In this document: piece by piece, positions 60,669 to 64,000 of the stretch | How positions within the stretch are numbered: the first letter of the stretch is position 1 | Layout: each line of letters begins with the position of its first letter | Source: Heliocidaris erythrogramma | Lineage: Eukaryota > Echinodermata > Echinoidea > Camarodonta > Echinometridae | Length of the DNA: 64,000 nt | Direction: 5' to 3' | Assembly: GCA_025617745.1 (NCBI GenBank) | Contig: CM046855.1 | Coordinates: 13,175,880-13,239,879 of the forward strand | Notes under the pieces: generated by a model | The model's input: only the letters and a program-made list of their open reading frames with translations | The model's database searches: none | Told to the model about the DNA's origin: nothing | Position numbers and translations under genes: made by a program

Positions 60669-63600
60669 AATGATAGCCAGCCTGGAAGACGGGGTATATC
60701 AAAACTGATAATTAGAACACAGTAATTGAATTTGTAATGAGACAATTGTGACTTTAAATTGAGGAATAAAATTGGAAATTACCTTTGCACAGTAAGATAA
60801 TTGTGATAATTGTATTTATTCTGTTCTAATTTATGACAATTTTTTTGTCCATGTACTTATAAATTCATTGGAATGATCAAGACAATGAAGCATCTATGAA
60901 AATGGAAAGTTGAATTCAGTTTGTTGTTTTACAGTTTCATTTGTGACAAACCATTCTTCTGATATTGTATCACACTAGTATTTTAAATTTGAGTTTTGAA
61001 AATGTTGATTAAATTTACTGTTTTCATACTGTATCTATGGGTGTGCAGTCAACATTCTAAACTGCATCAGATCATGGACATAATCTGTACAAGAGGGAAC
61101 AAAAACTAATTTTCAAGACTTTGATAAACTCTTCTTGCAACAAACTCCATAATCAGCTTATTTATCTTCATATCATACCTTGGTCTATCTCTGCCCCTCT
61201 CATGCTGTACCCAGGCCAAAATAAGTTATTGATCCAGTCATCAAGGGACTATTTTTAATCCTCCAATCAAAGCAAATCCACAGTCACTAATTGAGTTTAA
61301 CCCTGGGGATGAACTTTCATTGCCGATCAATATACACAAGGGGAAATTGTAGAATGAAAATCAAGCAACGGCTTGGTGTGTCATTAAAATGAAAGTTTCA
61401 TTTTTTAGGGTGCATAGATTTTTTGTTTTTCAGCTCTGATATGGATGGACGCGATGGAAGTGAACTGTAAATAAACTTGCTAGAAGGATTTTTCATGACA
61501 TGAAGACATAGATAATCATTCTTAGATTGATCACATGGCACTATTTAAAAAAAGAATGGGAATATTGATTAGCGGTATACACAGGAACAAGCATCAGAAT
61601 ATATGCTCATTTTGAAGTGGAGAAAAGTCTTCTATCAAGAATTTAATTACGGCTTACTTTGCAGAGTTTTCACAAATATGTCACACTTATTTCTTTATAT
61701 AATTGAACTTTCATTCATGAGATCAAGCATGCCTAATACGTTTCACTGAATATTTAAAAGTCCAAAGTTGCATCAGATGTTGCATTTACTATTGCATTTG
61801 GATCAGACTTCAATCCATCCCCCCCCCACCCCTCTCACGCTGCGATTGCCACAGATGAGGGGAAATCAGAGAGTGTAAGGTCAATACTCAAATACTAAAG
61901 TTAGGGGTCACATGTGGACCTAGCACGAGTAGAGTCAATATTTCGATAGTGCGCAAGTGTTTGCCTTTGTTCCGCTTGTCCAATAATAAATGGTCTATGT
62001 TAATTTGAGGACATGGTTTCTCGCTAGATTTGATGGTGCTAAATCTTGCTGGCCGATGGCAATGCTGCTGAATTTGCTACTAGTCACAACCGGTCAGAGG
62101 GTTATCGATGATCATGTGGATGGTATTCAAAGAGTGGATAAAGAACTTTTTTCTGGTATTCTCGAAAGAAAACCAATATGCTGTATATTTCTGATGTCGC
62201 TTCAAGCAAGGACTACTCCACATTGTAGAACGTGATCTATCAGGTTTCAGTGTTGCTTTAGTGTGCATGGAAATGTCTTATGATTATATTTCCTTGTCCC
62301 ATGCCTGAAGAAACCTTCAGAAAGTGGCTTCAATTGGTATGCACCCAACAAATAATTGGAAACTAGGAAACAAGAAATTTGAGAGTATGAATTCACAGCT
62401 ATTGTATTCTTGCATGGATAGTGAAGCAATCAAGGCTTGGTCATTAACTTTGCTACACTTAATTCTTAGGCTTTTCTGACAGATTAGTTACTAAATATCT
62501 ACAATTACTATGGTCGGTCGAAAGTACTTTTGAAGCTTTCACGCACTTATAATGCATAGGCCATGATATTTTTATCAAAGTTTTTTTTATATTTTGTTAA
62601 TGTTGAGAGTTTAATATCTAATGCTGATAGCGAATATGTCACTTTATGTCGCAGTATTTTTGTAGGTGATTAAAGACTGTTTATGTCCATATTAATTGGT
62701 TGGACCTAATTTTCTTTAAAATTTACCCTGATAAAGTGAAAGACTCCATCGAGCACTTATTTTTGTTGTTTAATCAATATTATTTTTATTCATTAGTTAA
62801 CTTTTTAATGGCTATTGATTACCCTTTAGGGGATAGCAGAATGTAGTTTGCCAGAGGCATTTATTCCTAGAAGTTGTACAGCATATGTTTGGTGTATTCA
62901 ATAACATTGGCCTATCTGGAGAGTGAAAGCATTAAATCAAGCTAGTTTAGGTGCATGAAGATATATTGATTCTACAGAAGGATTTACGGAAGCGAAAAGG
63001 GCATGGAAGAACCTGCCATGCTAATTGAAAATTGGCTACGGAACAGTTGCCTGTCCAAAACTCTTCAGTTTGACCCCGGCATGGCGATGGCGCTATTGAC
63101 CGTTATTGACTGTCTGCTTGACCAATGGTTACTGGACAGGTCAATGGGAATGAGATTAGTATAGACTACTTTTGTAATTCCATCCAGGCTGTACCTTGTT
63201 TTCTAGGTTAGAGATACATTTTGTTGCATTCAATTTCCTGTACAGTTTCCAGCTGTAGGTTTCCAGTGTGAGTGGGGTTCCAATAATGCTGTAACTTTTT
63301 ATACAGTGAAAGTTGTTTTTTCCATGCATGTGTTGTTGTTGTTGTTTCTTCATGAAATATACCTACAATGGGATTCAAGTAAACAACATGCAACTAAATA
63401 TATAACAAAAAAAGAATAAATGGAGATGATTTTTTGGGGAAGTTAAAGATATTCTAGAAATTGTCTGTCATTTCTTGTTACGAATCTCTTTTATTCCTTC
63501 TTCTTTTTTGTCTTTTCAAGAAGGCTTAGTTTGAAATTAACCTGGTTACTTAGCAAGTAGTTTCAAATAACTCTAGGAAGCTATTGAATATGAAAGATAG

Positions 63601-64000
63601 AAGTTGCCCTTTGCCTGGGAAATACAATACCTAATGAAATATTTAACGAATTGATGAATTTAAATCAGTTGCATGCTTAGCCCAAGATAACTCGAGCTGA
63701 AGTCTACAGAAAATGTGTGTTGTACGAAATTCAAATCTTATCCAATGGGATAACTCTTTATAAGTCAAATAAGTTGGTGTGGAGTTAAAACACTAATCAT
63801 ATTTGTGGTAACATTAACTTCTCCCATTTGCGCAAGAATACATGTACCACATCACTACTTATACATATAGTTTGTCGTAAAGGATAATGTATTAGGTGTG
63901 TCTGACTTAAGCCACTATATTATAGAGAAAGAATGCTTAAATTTGCATTAATCAGGCAATTGATACCGGCTTTTACGTCAGTCTGTGATGTAAGTTATAC

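Larger units (their letters stand above)
55553..64000 (+). other. Intron 4, running off the right end
   Basis: Starts with GTAAGACA. It holds an ATC microsatellite (55683-55709), a poly-G run (56371-56385), a foldback element (58899-59473) and a GA tract (60587-60668). I saw no phase-1 exon. The acceptor-like TTTCTTCCAG at about 59455 lies in the foldback element and leads to a stop within eight codons unless a weak GTTTAA donor is used. Confidence 0.5.

Noticed and set aside
61990-62235. 81-codon plus-strand open frame near the right end
   Set aside because: No acceptor in phase 1 and no family resemblance. Its overlapping minus-strand frame is equally open.

Overview
This is animal genomic DNA: AT-rich, intron-dominated, and dense with short inverted-repeat transposons, a tRNA-derived SINE, LINE remnants and simple repeats. 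No bacterial-style gene packing, rRNA or CRISPR is present. The repeat styles (SINE with an ATT tail, many small foldback elements, frequent TACATGTA words) suggest a marine invertebrate, and an echinoderm such as a sea urchin is my best guess. That is an inference from repeat character; no diagnostic gene settles it.

Left end (1-3800, minus strand): two related Cys-rich genes lie in tandem. The first is complete in two exons (746-881 and 36-265) and encodes a 121-residue protein with one hydrophobic segment followed by a dense cysteine block. The second shows only its last exon (3482-3776), which carries the same CCPxCxxCIE motif; I could not locate its first exon. I do not recognise the family.

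From 9.1 kb to the right end: a plus-strand gene encodes a secreted or membrane-anchored protein. Four coding exons with consistent phases are visible: a signal-peptide exon (9126-9215), then 16263-16358, 19635-19741 and 55383-55552. They give 154 residues with four cysteines and two N-glycosylation sites. The third intron is about 35.6 kb, and the gene continues beyond the window. The product is unidentified; a faint resemblance to reelin-type repeats is noted but not relied on.

The remainder is intron and intergenic DNA. It holds a SINE (two copies plus a 3' piece), LINE remnants and a set of non-autonomous DNA transposons. The best defined are a 176-bp MITE inserted into a LINE with a TAT duplication, a hAT-like MITE with an 8-bp target duplication, a piggyBac-like TTAA MITE, a GC-rich element with repeated CGTTTACAGTG words, and a 1.57-kb CpG-rich element. 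There are also a perfect 63-bp palindrome and several degenerate tandem repeats. No LTR retroelement, retrovirus, Polinton or toxin gene was seen. I found no convincing new biological system; the tandem Cys-rich genes and the unidentified secreted protein are the best candidates for new protein biology.
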